A stretch of DNA of 64,000 bases from contig JAHHGR010000018.1 in NCBI GenBank assembly GCA_019359725.1, positions 1-64,000 on the forward strand, given 5' to 3'. The position numbers and the translations under genes were made by a program. Of this stretch, positions 29,642 to 37,456 are shown in pieces. The notes under the pieces were generated by a model. It saw only the letters and a list, made by a program, of their open reading frames with translations. It searched no databases and was not told the origin of the DNA. This DNA is from Aphanocapsa lilacina HA4352-LM1 (GTDB taxonomy: Bacteria > Cyanobacteriota > Cyanobacteriia > Gloeobacterales > Gloeobacteraceae). Numbering within the stretch: the first letter of the stretch is position 1; each line of letters opens with the position of its first letter.

Positions 29642-29660
29642 TTAGATGGCGACAAAGCCG

Positions 29661-29939
29661 CTAAGGCTTCTCTACTTCCTTCTTCACTTCACTGGTCTTT
29701 TCTCTGGTCTCTTTGGTCTCTTTGCCCGCTTCGGAGCGCTGGGTCTTGGCACGCTTGTCGGATTCGACCTGGCGCTCGCGCATCTCACCCATGCTGTTGC
29801 TGTCTTCTTTGGTTGTCGTCTTGGTCTGGGCTCCGGTTTTACTCTCGGTCTTTTCCATCGAACCGGTCTGGGCCATCGCTTGCGGGGCGAAGCTGCCGAT
29901 GAGTGCGACACCGGCAAGAAGAGCGACAAACTGGCGCAT
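29661..29939 (-). CDS. Small secreted, highly charged protein of unknown function
   Basis: 92 residues from ATG 29939, with AAGGAG 8 bp upstream. A clear signal peptide MRQFVALLAGVALIGSFAPQ is followed by cleavage after AMA. The mature part is very rich in Lys, Glu, Thr and Ser (TESKTGAQTKTTTKEDSNSM and REKTSEVKKEVEKP), so it is probably disordered in the periplasm. I recognise no family. It is probably a monocistronic gene. Confidence 0.7.
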   Translation of the reverse strand: MRQFVALLAGVALIGSFAPQAMAQTGSMEKTESKTGAQTKTTTKEDSNSMGEMRERQVESDKRAKTQRSEAGKETKETREKTSEVKKEVEKP

Positions 29940-30082
29940 CTGGGGACTCCTTAAATGCCACTGCGGCAAACGGTACTCGGTCCAATAGTGCAGCCTTTGT
30001 CGTCGAAGCCGATTCCGCCTGGAGGCAGAAACATCCGAGCCCCAAAGTAGACATCGTTCCGTCCCCTGGGCTGTGAAAATAG

Positions 30083-30112
30083 AAACCCCCGCAGGCGGGG
30101 CTGCGGGGGTTT
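30083..30112 (-). terminator. Intrinsic terminator-like hairpin
   Basis: AAACCCCCGCAG and CTGCGGGGGTTT pair perfectly over 12 bp around a GCGGGG loop. On the minus strand the stem is followed by TTTCTATTTT, so termination of leftward transcripts is likely. It probably served the FG-GAP gene now in ruins at 30160-30290. Confidence 0.65.
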
Positions 30113-30159
30113 GGCCGGTCGGCGAAGACAGCTCTTCGCTATTTGCGCGTGAGACAGAT

Positions 30160-30290
30160 GGGTGGGGAGGGCTTTTAGCGCCTTGGTGCCGTCCATCAGC
30201 CAGACCAAGCCCTTGGCTGCGTCGGGATGACGCTAGACAATGTCCAGCTTACGGTCACCGTTGAAATCGCCGGTGCCGGCCATCTGCGAT
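30160..30290 (-). pseudogene. FG-GAP/VCBS repeat remnant with in-frame stop
   Basis: On the minus strand the frame reads AGTGDFNGDRKLDIV, stop, RHPDAAKGLVWLMDGT. This is a Ca-binding DFNGDGKxDI repeat of FG-GAP/VCBS proteins. TAG (30235-30233) stands exactly where a Trp codon is normal in this repeat. Only about one repeat is left and no start is seen. Apart from this and the hairpin to its left, 29970-30520 shows no gene. Confidence 0.6.
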
Positions 30291-30520
30291 GGCAGATGAC
30301 CGAGCGGGGGCAAGACAACTGTGGACAGGCGCGGACAGCCCTCCGAACTTTCGAATACCCAGCTAGAGATGGAATTACGACAAAAAATTCTCAACCGGTA
30401 CGCGGCGGTCGCGACGAGGGCACCGTGGCACCGGGAAACCCAACTTAAACTGAACCGTCAGCGGTAGCGCGGACAGTCTGCTTCAGCAAATCAACAAACC
30501 TGCAAAAAACCGGCGCGGGC

Positions 30521-30610
30521 TCACTTGTTCTCGGACTGGACCCAGACAATCACCAGAAAGCCGCAGCAGACTAGGACCAGCAAAGCAATCGCAAGCAGTG
30601 CAATGTTCAT
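30521..30610 (-). CDS. psbM: Photosystem II protein PsbM
   Basis: A 29-residue single-helix protein, MNIALLAIALLVLVCC then GFLVIVWVQSENK. It aligns without gaps to the helix of PsbM from other cyanobacteria (from memory, [20 protein letters not shown]), with the N-terminus about four residues shorter and the Pro-Ser pair replaced by Cys-Cys. PsbM sits at the photosystem II dimer interface. The gene lies next to a ferredoxin gene and psbB, an order I remember from marine picocyanobacteria. Too short for routine ORF callers. Confidence 0.75.
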   Translation of the reverse strand: MNIALLAIALLVLVCCGFLVIVWVQSENK

Positions 30611-30678
30611 AGAATCTCTATCGCCTCAGGCGCGCGTCCTCCACACAGGATATCACCAGGGAGCGCTACCGGCGACGA

Positions 30679-30975
30679 TCAGGGCTTCGAACGCACCCGT
30701 ACCTCACCACCGATTAGCGTCTGGCAGGCCAGGCGGTAGGAGAGAGGCTTCTTGCGCAGCTTCTGATCCTCCACGGGTGTGCGCTCCGAACAGTGTTCCA
30801 TGCCCGAGAGAATATCGACGATGCAGGTGCCGCATTGGCCCACCCCACCGCAGTTGAGCACCTTGGCCATACCCTTATAAAGATCGATGCGTTCTTCGAG
30901 CATCGCATCGCGCAGGATCGTACCGTCCATCACATAGGCGGTCGTGCCCTCGGCTTCGAAATGGATCGTGGCCAT
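30679..30975 (-). CDS. [2Fe-2S] ferredoxin-like protein upstream of psbB
   Basis: 98 residues. Cluster ligands appear in NCGGVGQCGTCIVD (Cys pattern C-x5-C-x2-C) and the fourth Cys in RLACQTLIGG. The spacing differs from plant-type photosynthetic ferredoxin (C-x4-C-x2-C), so this belongs to the divergent group found beside psbB in cyanobacteria, possibly involved in photosystem assembly or another redox task. It is transcribed away from psbB, towards psbM. Confidence 0.9.
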   Translation of the reverse strand: MATIHFEAEGTTAYVMDGTILRDAMLEERIDLYKGMAKVLNCGGVGQCGTCIVDILSGMEHCSERTPVEDQKLRKKPLSYRLACQTLIGGEVRVRSKP

Positions 30976-31078
30976 CTTCCCTTTGCCTTCGGAGTCTCAG
31001 CTGACGGGAAACGGCAACTCCCCTTGGTCCCCGGCTGTGTTACGGAGCGGCAAAGGGCCGTAAAAAAGAGTTGCACTC

Positions 31079-31109
31079 TTGCTGAGCATTGGTTACACTT
31101 CTTTATACT
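31079..31109 (+). promoter_or_regulatory. Candidate psbB promoter
   Basis: TTGCTG at 31079-31084 and TATACT at 31104-31109 with 19 bp between them. The position allows a leader of about 110 nt before psbB. A good SD, AAGGAGG, precedes the psbB ATG. Confidence 0.4.
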
Positions 31110-31224
31110 GTTTTCCAATAGCTGGGGCAACCACAAAAGCGGACCGCGTTGGTAAAGGCAGTATAGGCGCTTTGGACAGCAGGATCCTGGTTGCTTCTGG
31201 AGTAGTTTAAGGAGGACTAGATCG

Positions 31225-32835
31225 ATGGGACTACCTTGGTATCGGGTGCACACCGTTGTCACCTCAGATCCAGGACGGTTGATTTCGGTACACCTGATGC
31301 ACACGGCACTGGTGGCCGGTTGGGCGGGCTCGATGGCGTTTTTTGAAGCGTCTGTCTTCAATCCTGAAGATCCCGTTCTCGACCCGATGTGGCGGCAGGG
31401 AATGTACGTCATTCCGTTTATGGCCCGCCTCGGCGTAATCAACTCCTGGTCCGGCTGGTCGGTCTTCGGTCCTTTTACGGCCGACGGTCTGGGCAACCGG
31501 ATTGACCCCAACGTCGCCAACGTCGGCTTCTGGTCCTTCGAAGGGGTTGCCGCGGCCCACATTGTACTCTCGGGTCTGTTGTTCCTCGCGGCCTGCTGGC
31601 ACTGGGTCAACTGGGATCTCGAACTGTTTCGCAACCCCCGCAACGGCGAATTGGGTCTGGATTTGCCCAAGATCTTCGGCATCCACCTGCTCCTTTCGGG
31701 GCTTGCGTGCTTCGGCTTCGGTGCTGTGCACATGCAAACCATCGGCATGTGGGTCTCAGCTGACCCGATCTACATCGATCTGGGCAAGTACGGCAATTTG
31801 CTGCAAGGCATGAATCCAGAAGCCCTGGGGGTCGTAGTACCGACCGGATTTGCCTGGGGTGCGGATGGATTTAACCCTTACAACCCGGCGGGGATCGCCG
31901 CCCACCACGTCGCCGCCGGCATCGTCGGCATCCTGGGTGGTATATTTCACATCGCGGTGCGTCCACCGGAGCGGCTCTACCGTGCCCTGCGCATGGGCAA
32001 CATCGAGACGGTTCTGGCAAGCGCCCTGGCGGCGGTCTTCTTTGCCGCCTTCGTGGTGGCCGGTACCTTCTGGTACGGCACCGCCACCAACCCGGTGGAG
32101 CTGTTCGGGCCGGTGCGCTACTTCTGGGATGCCCAGGTCTACGACAAGAAAATTAACGAACTGGTGGCCGCCAACATGGCCAAGGGCATGAGCCGCGCCG
32201 AGGCCGAGAACGCCGTGCCGTTGCGCCTGCGGTTCTACGATTACGTCGGCAACAGCCCCGCCAAGGGCGGTCTGTTCCGCGGCGGCCCGATGAACAACGG
32301 CGACGGTGTGGCGACCGGATGGCTCGGTCAGCCCATCTTCAAGGACAAAGAGGGTCGCGAACTGCGCGTCGTTCACCTGAACACCCTCTATGAGACCCAG
32401 CCTGTCGTCCTCGTCGACAAGAACAACATCCCCCGCGCCGACATTCCGTTCCAGCGCTCCGAATCGCAACTGAGCTTCGAGCAGACCGGCGTGACGGTTT
32501 CCTTCGTGGGCGGTAAGCTCAACGGCCAGAGCTTCGAAGATCCGGCCCAGGTCAAGAGCTACGCCAAGCGCGCCCAGCTCGGTGAACTCATCGAGTTCGA
32601 CACCAAGGATGCCGACGGTGTCTTCCGCACCAGCACCCGCGGCTGGTTCGTTCTGGCCCACGGTATCTTCGCGCTGCTGTTCTTCTTCGGGCACATCTGG
32701 CACGGGGCACGCACGCTCTTCCTGGATGTGTTCACCGGCGTCGACCCGACCCGTCAGGAAGAAGAATTTGAATACGGCGTATTCAAGAAGCTGGGCGACC
32801 CGACCACCCGCAAAGATGAGACCGAGGCGGCCTAG
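31225..32835 (+). CDS. psbB: Photosystem II CP47 chlorophyll-binding core antenna
   Basis: 536 residues. It begins [20 protein letters not shown], and has the usual six membrane helices with conserved chlorophyll-ligand His residues ([80 protein letters not shown]). The large lumenal loop between helices 5 and 6 is present. It is about 27 residues longer than typical CP47 (about 507-510), because of insertions in the lumenal loop after WSGWSVFGP and before GFNPYNPAG. It binds about 16 chlorophylls and passes energy to the reaction centre. Confidence 0.98.
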   Translation: MGLPWYRVHTVVTSDPGRLISVHLMHTALVAGWAGSMAFFEASVFNPEDPVLDPMWRQGMYVIPFMARLGVINSWSGWSVFGPFTADGLGNRIDPNVANVGFWSFEGVAAAHIVLSGLLFLAACWHWVNWDLELFRNPRNGELGLDLPKIFGIHLLLSGLACFGFGAVHMQTIGMWVSADPIYIDLGKYGNLLQGMNPEALGVVVPTGFAWGADGFNPYNPAGIAAHHVAAGIVGILGGIFHIAVRPPERLYRALRMGNIETVLASALAAVFFAAFVVAGTFWYGTATNPVELFGPVRYFWDAQVYDKKINELVAANMAKGMSRAEAENAVPLRLRFYDYVGNSPAKGGLFRGGPMNNGDGVATGWLGQPIFKDKEGRELRVVHLNTLYETQPVVLVDKNNIPRADIPFQRSESQLSFEQTGVTVSFVGGKLNGQSFEDPAQVKSYAKRAQLGELIEFDTKDADGVFRTSTRGWFVLAHGIFALLFFFGHIWHGARTLFLDVFTGVDPTRQEEEFEYGVFKKLGDPTTRKDETEAA

Positions 32836-32915
32836 CTTAGGATGAACGGGGCGCGCGCGCCCCCGGCCGTTGTTTTTGCCCTTGCCACGGTTACTTTCAG
32901 AGGAGCACTCTCGAT

Positions 32916-33020
32916 ATGGGTTCGAGCGGTATCACCACCATCACCTACGTCCTGATTCTGGCCCTCATCATCCTGGCCATCTTCTTTGCCGTCTTCTTTC
33001 CGGAGAAGAAGAGCAAATAA
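32916..33020 (+). CDS. psbT: Photosystem II protein PsbT
   Basis: 34 residues, MGSSGITTITYVLILALIIL then AIFFAVFFPEKKSK, a single membrane helix. It matches PsbT (METITYVFIFACIIALFFFA in relatives), with five extra N-terminal residues. AGGAG precedes the ATG. PsbT lies at the dimer interface near D1 and CP47. It is 80 bp downstream of psbB and ends before a terminator, so psbB-psbT is an operon. Confidence 0.9.
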   Translation: MGSSGITTITYVLILALIILAIFFAVFFPEKKSK

Positions 33021-33050
33021 CCAGGTTTGCGGAAAATCGGACGAACGCGC

Positions 33051-33077
33051 AAAAGGCCACCCATTGGGTGGCCTTTT
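33051..33077 (+). terminator. psbT/psbN intergenic terminator
   Basis: AAAAGGCCACCC-ATT-GGGTGGCCTTTT is a perfect 12-bp stem with A-run and T-run on its two sides. It can end transcription from psbB-psbT on the right and from psbN on the left. Confidence 0.88.
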
Positions 33078-33130
33078 GGCTGGGTGCGGTAATGCGCGCC
33101 AATCCTCTCGAACCCGGCACCTAAAAGCGA

Positions 33131-33262
33131 TTAATCCTCGTGCATCTCAAAAGGATCGGCCAGTTTCTTGGAGGGCGGACCGAAGGCCGTGTACACGGCG
33201 AAGGCCGTGACCAGTACCAGTGACACCAGAATGCCGACGACGAAAACCTGCGCTACGGTCAT
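33131..33262 (-). CDS. psbN: PsbN photosystem II assembly protein
   Basis: 43 residues: an N-terminal membrane helix ([20 protein letters not shown]) and then the invariant [20 protein letters not shown] tail. PsbN is needed for photosystem II repair and assembly rather than being a subunit. As in other cyanobacteria and plastids it is encoded on the strand opposite to its neighbours. Too short for routine ORF callers. Confidence 0.95.
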   Translation of the reverse strand: MTVAQVFVVGILVSLVLVTAFAVYTAFGPPSKKLADPFEMHED

Positions 33263-33386
33263 GGCTGTTTCGAAATGTGAACTTACCCCTCCAGTGTGTC
33301 AGGTTTGCCGACAGCGTGCAACCGGAGGCTCCTGCGATCGCTTCGATAAAAAAAGGCGCGTTTAAGTTGGGTCTCGATAAAATACG

Positions 33387-33392
33387 TATAAT
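33387..33392 (+). promoter_or_regulatory. Candidate psbH -10 box
   Basis: A perfect TATAAT stands 30 bp before the psbH ATG. No good -35 box is seen; the nearest TTGGGT is only 14 bp away. This would be consistent with an activator-dependent or extended -10 promoter. Confidence 0.4.
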
Positions 33393-33422
33393 TTAGAAAC
33401 ATTCATTGCGACAGGTGCACTG

Positions 33423-33659
33423 ATGGCCCGTAGGACCTGGTTAGGAGACCGACTGAAGCCGCTCAACTCCGAGATTGGCAAGGCCAGCCCCGGTTGGGGG
33501 ACCACCCCGATCATGGGAGCTTTGATTGCCCTTTTTGGTGTCTTTCTCATCATCATCCTGCAGATTGCCAACAACTCCTTGCTTCTTGAAGGCGTCAACG
33601 AGGGCGTGCCGCAAAGCCCGGCCGCTCAGGGTTACGGTTATTACCCACAGTCGCGCTAA
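33423..33659 (+). CDS. psbH: Photosystem II protein PsbH
   Basis: 78 residues: [20 protein letters not shown], a Gly-Trp-Gly-Thr-Thr-Pro segment before the single helix [20 protein letters not shown], then a tail with [11 protein letters not shown]. The C-terminus is about 12 residues longer than usual (64-67), ending in a Tyr/Gln-rich stretch. PsbH binds near CP47 and the quinone QB site. It lies divergent to psbN and before tatA. Confidence 0.95.
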   Translation: MARRTWLGDRLKPLNSEIGKASPGWGTTPIMGALIALFGVFLIIILQIANNSLLLEGVNEGVPQSPAAQGYGYYPQSR

Positions 33660-33735
33660 TCTTTTGGAGCATCGCCCCTGTCCCTGGGTGGGCAGGGGCC
33701 TGCTCTATACTTGACGAAGCGAGAAGGTCACTTCG

Positions 33736-34020
33736 ATGGAACTGTTCGGTGTCGGTCCGCTGGAGCTGTTGGTGATCGGGACGGTCGCCCTGCTGGTTTT
33801 TGGACCCAAAAAGCTGCCGGAATTGGCGCAGAACGTCGGCAAAGTGATGCGCGGGCTCAAGGACGTTTCGCGCGACTTCGAGCGCGAGGTCAAGCGCGAA
33901 TTTGCCGAGCCCCCGGCGACGCAGACCACTCCCAACCGGTCCTACGACGTCGTTGAGTCGGTGCAGCAACCGCCTCTTGAGATCAACGACGCGGCGAAGC
34001 AGCCGGAGAAGCAGCCCTAG
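33736..34020 (+). CDS. tatA: Twin-arginine translocase subunit TatA/E
   Basis: 94 residues. A short N-terminal helix (LELLVIGTVALLVFG) is followed by the FGPKKLPELAQNVGK hinge and amphipathic helix, typical of TatA. The charged tail is variable. The protein forms the pore for folded Tat substrates. Two likely substrates in the window are PhoD (26093-27736) and the molybdopterin oxidoreductase (48686-49432). It ends 38 bp inside the convergent ggt gene. Confidence 0.93.
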   Translation: MELFGVGPLELLVIGTVALLVFGPKKLPELAQNVGKVMRGLKDVSRDFEREVKREFAEPPATQTTPNRSYDVVESVQQPPLEINDAAKQPEKQP

Positions 34021-35764
34021 GGGGCGCCTGCCAGACGGCGCTGGTACCCTCGCGGCGCGCGTCGCTTGCCCCCACGAACCGGCCTTCGTACTGAACCGCC
34101 TGGACGTTGCCCATCGCATCGATGGCGCGCAGCTCATAACCCAGGGCGGAGAGCGCTTCCTCGGCCACAGAATAAGCTTTTTCGACAAACAATCGGTCGG
34201 GCTGCCATTGGTGATGGATGCGCGGAGCGTTCACTGCCTCCGGCAGGGGCAATTTGTAATCAAGCACGCCCAGAATCGTCTGCAACACAGCGTTGGTGAT
34301 AAACGCCCCGCCGGGGCTACCCAGAGCGATCCAGGGTCGCCCGTTTTTAAGCAGGATCGTCGGGGTCATCGAGGAGAGCGGCCGCTTGCCGGGGGCGATG
34401 GCGTTGGCCTTGCTGCCCACCAGGCCGAACAGGTTGGGCACGCCGGGGGCGACGGCGAAATCGTCCATCTCGTTGTTGAGCAGGATGCCCGTTTTGGGGG
34501 CGACCACCGCCGCACCAAAGCCGCCGTTGATGGTCTGGGTGAGGGCCACGGTGTTGCCGTCGGCGTCCATGGTGCTCAGGTGGCTGGTGTTTTCGACCGG
34601 CCGCGGGCCTTCCCAACTCTGGAATCCGGCCAGGAGGGCGGGGCTGAGCAAGCTGCCCGGCACGATCTGGGTTGAAGGGGTGGCCCGTCCGAGGGAGATC
34701 GTTTTTTTCTGGGCCGCCCCGTAGCTTTTGGCCACCAGCGCGGCGAGAGGCACCGGCACGAAGGCCGGATCGCCGTAGAAGCGCGAGCGGTCGGCGTAGG
34801 CGCGGCTCATCGCCTGAGCGGTGAGGTGGGTGCGCAGGAGCGGCGTCTGGGCCGCCAGATTAAAGTTTTCGAGGGTATTGAGCATCTCCAGGAGCACTCC
34901 GCCGCTGCCCGGTGGCGGCATCGTCACCACCGGCACCCCCCGGTAACTGCCCACCAGGGGCGTGCGCCAGATGGGGCTGTAGTTTTCGAGGTCGGCGCGC
35001 GAGACCAGCCCGCCGCGCTCAGCCATCGCTGCCGCCATCGCCGCCGCCGTCTCGCCCCGATAAAAACTGTCTCCGCCGCTGTTGACCCATAGCTGGAGGG
35101 TGCGGGCCAGGTCCGGCTGCTGCAGACGATAACCCGCCGGGGGAGCTTTACCCTCCACCAGAAAGATGCGACTTGCCTCCGGGTCGCGCCCCAGCCGTGC
35201 GGCCGCAGCCTCGATCCGGCCGCGCACGAGATCGCTGAGTAGAAAACCTTCCCTGGCCAGGCGGATGGCAGGTTCAGCCAGGGTTACCAGCGGCAAGGCC
35301 GCGTAGGCTTGCTGCAATTTCACCAGCCCTGCCGCCTGGCCGGGCACCCCCGCCGCCCGGTAACCGTCGAGCGACAGCCGGGGGATCACCTTGCCCGCCC
35401 TGTCGAGATACATCGCGGCGGCGGCTTGGCCCGGGGCCGCTTCGCGAAAATCGAGAACGCGCGCCTCGGCGGTCCGCCCAAGCCACACCAGCGCGAAGCC
35501 GCCCCCGCCGATTCCCGAGGACTGCGGCTCGACCACCCCCAGGGCGAGGCTCGCGGCGATGGCGGCGTCGATGGCGTTGCCGCCTTTGCGCAGCATCTCG
35601 ACGCCCGCCTCGGTGGCCAGAGGATGGGCGGTGCTCACCACGCCATCGCGAGCGACCGCGGGCGCGGCGGATCCGAGGACAAAGGCAGTCAGCAACAGCA
35701 GCGTTCGGCGGTTCAAAAGGCGATTCCGAAAATGTTCCGAACCAGGTGTAACATACCGATGCAT
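33983..35764 (-). CDS. ggt: Gamma-glutamyltransferase
   Basis: 593 residues if started at the ATG 35764; TTG 35716 would place the signal peptide NRRTLLLLTAFVLGSAAPAVA right at the start and may be the real one. It is an Ntn hydrolase that matures by cleaving itself before the catalytic Thr in ENTSHLSTMD (about two thirds along). The large subunit shows NAIDAAIAASLALGVVEPQS and GIGGGGF. The small subunit has NNEMDDFAVAPG and PGKRPLSSMTP. It acts in the periplasm on glutathione and other gamma-glutamyl compounds. It begins by overlapping the divergent hypothetical gene (35803) only if the longest frame is used. Confidence 0.92.
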   Translation of the reverse strand: MHRYVTPGSEHFRNRLLNRRTLLLLTAFVLGSAAPAVARDGVVSTAHPLATEAGVEMLRKGGNAIDAAIAASLALGVVEPQSSGIGGGGFALVWLGRTAEARVLDFREAAPGQAAAAMYLDRAGKVIPRLSLDGYRAAGVPGQAAGLVKLQQAYAALPLVTLAEPAIRLAREGFLLSDLVRGRIEAAAARLGRDPEASRIFLVEGKAPPAGYRLQQPDLARTLQLWVNSGGDSFYRGETAAAMAAAMAERGGLVSRADLENYSPIWRTPLVGSYRGVPVVTMPPPGSGGVLLEMLNTLENFNLAAQTPLLRTHLTAQAMSRAYADRSRFYGDPAFVPVPLAALVAKSYGAAQKKTISLGRATPSTQIVPGSLLSPALLAGFQSWEGPRPVENTSHLSTMDADGNTVALTQTINGGFGAAVVAPKTGILLNNEMDDFAVAPGVPNLFGLVGSKANAIAPGKRPLSSMTPTILLKNGRPWIALGSPGGAFITNAVLQTILGVLDYKLPLPEAVNAPRIHHQWQPDRLFVEKAYSVAEEALSALGYELRAIDAMGNVQAVQYEGRFVGASDARREGTSAVWQAPPRAASPAASPRR

Positions 35765-35802
35765 GCCGCGTCGGTTCCACTCAGATCCGCTATCCTGACA
35801 AA

Positions 35803-36558
35803 ATGCTTCGATCCTGTCGGTATCCGCTGGTATTCGCACTGCCGCTCATGGGGCTGTTGGTTTGGTACAACCCGGCGGCGGCCCTGACCCTGCGGGTGGC
35901 CGCCGCCGGACAGACGCTTGAAATCGAAGACGGCGGCAAGTTCGACCGGGAGCAACAAACCGGCACTATCCGCTACGAGGGCGAGGTGGGCGAGGTGGAG
36001 GTGCGGTTGCTGCTTGTCGAGCAAAGCACCCCGACTAAAGAGCACAGCCTCACCCTGAGCGGCGTACCCGGCGGGGAAGGGCCACTACCGGCCCTGACCA
36101 ATGCCGGTGAACCGGGCGAAATTACCGTGGCTTTTGCCAGTTCGACCTTCGAGGCCATCGGCCCGCGCACGCGCACCACGTTGCGCTACCAGGGGCAGAT
36201 CACCGATGTTGAGGACGCGCGCCTCGCCCTCGAAGTGCCCGAAAATCGGCTGAGCGCCACTGCCGGCGGCAAAGCCGCCGGGGAGATTCGTCTCGCGCCC
36301 GTCCAATCGGAGGGTGAGGAGTCGAACTTCGATTCGACCGGCGAAGCCGCCGAACTCGATGGCGCAGTGATCAATCTCGGCGCAGTACTGCGTGTCAATC
36401 TGGGCTCCGGCGATGCGCTCGCCATCGACGAGGCGCGCGTTGCAACAGCGGCGCTCGAAGCGAACGCCAACCTCGCCTCGCTATTGGGATTCGGAGCGGC
36501 GGCGATGGTGATTCTCGCAGCGGTGGCGCTGTTTCTGCGGCCTCGCGCCCGCCGCTAG
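35803..36558 (+). CDS. Membrane-anchored exported protein of unknown function
   Basis: 251 residues. The N-terminal signal peptide (YPLVFALPLMGLLVWYNPAA) is followed by a soluble extracytoplasmic part of about 190 residues with beta-rich composition. Near the C-terminus a hydrophobic helix (LASLLGFGAAAMVILAAVAL) ends with basic FLRPRARR, giving a type I topology. I recognise no domain. It is divergent from ggt. Confidence 0.65.
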   Translation: MLRSCRYPLVFALPLMGLLVWYNPAAALTLRVAAAGQTLEIEDGGKFDREQQTGTIRYEGEVGEVEVRLLLVEQSTPTKEHSLTLSGVPGGEGPLPALTNAGEPGEITVAFASSTFEAIGPRTRTTLRYQGQITDVEDARLALEVPENRLSATAGGKAAGEIRLAPVQSEGEESNFDSTGEAAELDGAVINLGAVLRVNLGSGDALAIDEARVATAALEANANLASLLGFGAAAMVILAAVALFLRPRARR

Positions 36559-36577
36559 CCGGGTTGGTCAGTCAGTT

Positions 36578-36775
36578 TCATGTGTCTTCTACTTCTGGAA
36601 GCAAGCGCGAGCCCAGGTACTGCTTGCTCTCAGCACTCGCTTCAAGAAGCCGCCTTTGGGCGGCGCCCGCCAGGCGCAAAGTGGCCTCCACCGCCAGGGT
36701 CATAGCACCCAGGGCAAAACCCAACAGCGGATCGGCTTCAGGAGATTTCAAAGAGGTCGGCGCTGTCTGCTTCAT
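36578..36775 (-). CDS. Small hypothetical protein after the HEAT-repeat gene
   Basis: 65 residues from ATG 36775, overlapping the end of the HEAT gene by 38 bp. It contains an Ala/Leu-rich amphipathic middle (LLGFALGAMTLAVEATLRLA) and a charged tail. No family recognised. The overlap and same strand suggest translational coupling, but it could also be a chance frame. Confidence 0.45.
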   Translation of the reverse strand: MKQTAPTSLKSPEADPLLGFALGAMTLAVEATLRLAGAAQRRLLEASAESKQYLGSRLLPEVEDT

Positions 36776-37403
36776 GGTGGTATCCGAGAGTCTCCAGAGC
36801 TTCGCAGGCATCGAGCTGCACACTCAAATCTGTGTCGCCGAGTGCCCTCTGCAGGCTCGGCACCGCCCGAACGTCGCCGAGCCTGCCCAGCGCCCAAGCG
36901 CAGTTGCTGCGCACCACCGCAAACGGGTCCTTGGCGAGGGCAACGCTGAGCGGACCCAGGGCACGCAAGTCCCCCAGTTGACCGAGGGCACTGGCTGCCC
37001 ACAACCGGACCGCCGGAATATCGGTCATCAGAGCCTCAACAAGCGAATCGAAGGCGCGCGCGTCGCAGCAATTGCCCAGAGCCCAGACCAGGCCCTTGCG
37101 GACATATCCGTTCCAATCGCGGTCCAACACGGCGATGAGCGGCTCGACCGCCTCAGAGCACGGATTGCGTCCGACGGCGTAGGCGGCGCTCACCCGCACC
37201 AGTGGACAATCGTCGTCCAGCATCTCGATGAGGGCAGGCACGGCGCGCGCATCTTGAATCTCCGAAAAAGCGCGCGCAGCAAGCATGCGCCGGTTGACAT
37301 CCGCGCCGCGCAGATCCTGCAGCAGTTGCTCAACATCCGGAGGCAGCTCAAGAACCTCGAGCGTGTAAGGTTCCGCCTCGATCAGCTCATCCATAACGCC
37401 CAT
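36738..37403 (-). CDS. HEAT-repeat protein
   Basis: 221 residues from ATG 37403. Five to six helical repeats of about 31 residues are visible, e.g. ARAVPALIEMLDDDCPLVRV, CSEAVEPLIAVLDRDW and VRAVPSLQRALGDTDLSVQL, with the repeated pattern SAAYAVGR, GLVWALGN, WAASALGQLGD and NCAWALGRLGD. In cyanobacteria such proteins include phycobilin lyases (CpcE/NblB type) and other scaffolds; which one applies is unknown. A stable hairpin covers its ribosome-binding site (37409-37441). Confidence 0.85.
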   Translation of the reverse strand: MGVMDELIEAEPYTLEVLELPPDVEQLLQDLRGADVNRRMLAARAFSEIQDARAVPALIEMLDDDCPLVRVSAAYAVGRNPCSEAVEPLIAVLDRDWNGYVRKGLVWALGNCCDARAFDSLVEALMTDIPAVRLWAASALGQLGDLRALGPLSVALAKDPFAVVRSNCAWALGRLGDVRAVPSLQRALGDTDLSVQLDACEALETLGYHHEADSADLFEIS

Positions 37404-37408
37404 TTTGA

Positions 37409-37441
37409 CACCCTCCACCTGCAATACAGCAGGGTGGAGGG
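37409..37441 (-). promoter_or_regulatory. Hairpin enclosing the ribosome-binding site of the HEAT gene
   Basis: CACCCTCCACC and GGTGGAGGGTG pair over 11 bp and extend by 3 more with one bulge. On the minus strand the right arm GGTGGAGGGTG holds the only Shine-Dalgarno sequence, 6 bp before ATG 37403. It lies downstream of the sigma gene on the same strand. It may act as a weak terminator or block translation. Confidence 0.5.
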
Positions 37442-37456
37442 TGCCGCTTTTAAAAT

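Noticed and set aside
33983-35839. Use of the longest frame start for ggt (35839)
   Set aside because: It would overlap the divergent gene at 35803 and put 42 non-signal residues before the signal peptide; a start at 35764 or 35716 is more sensible.
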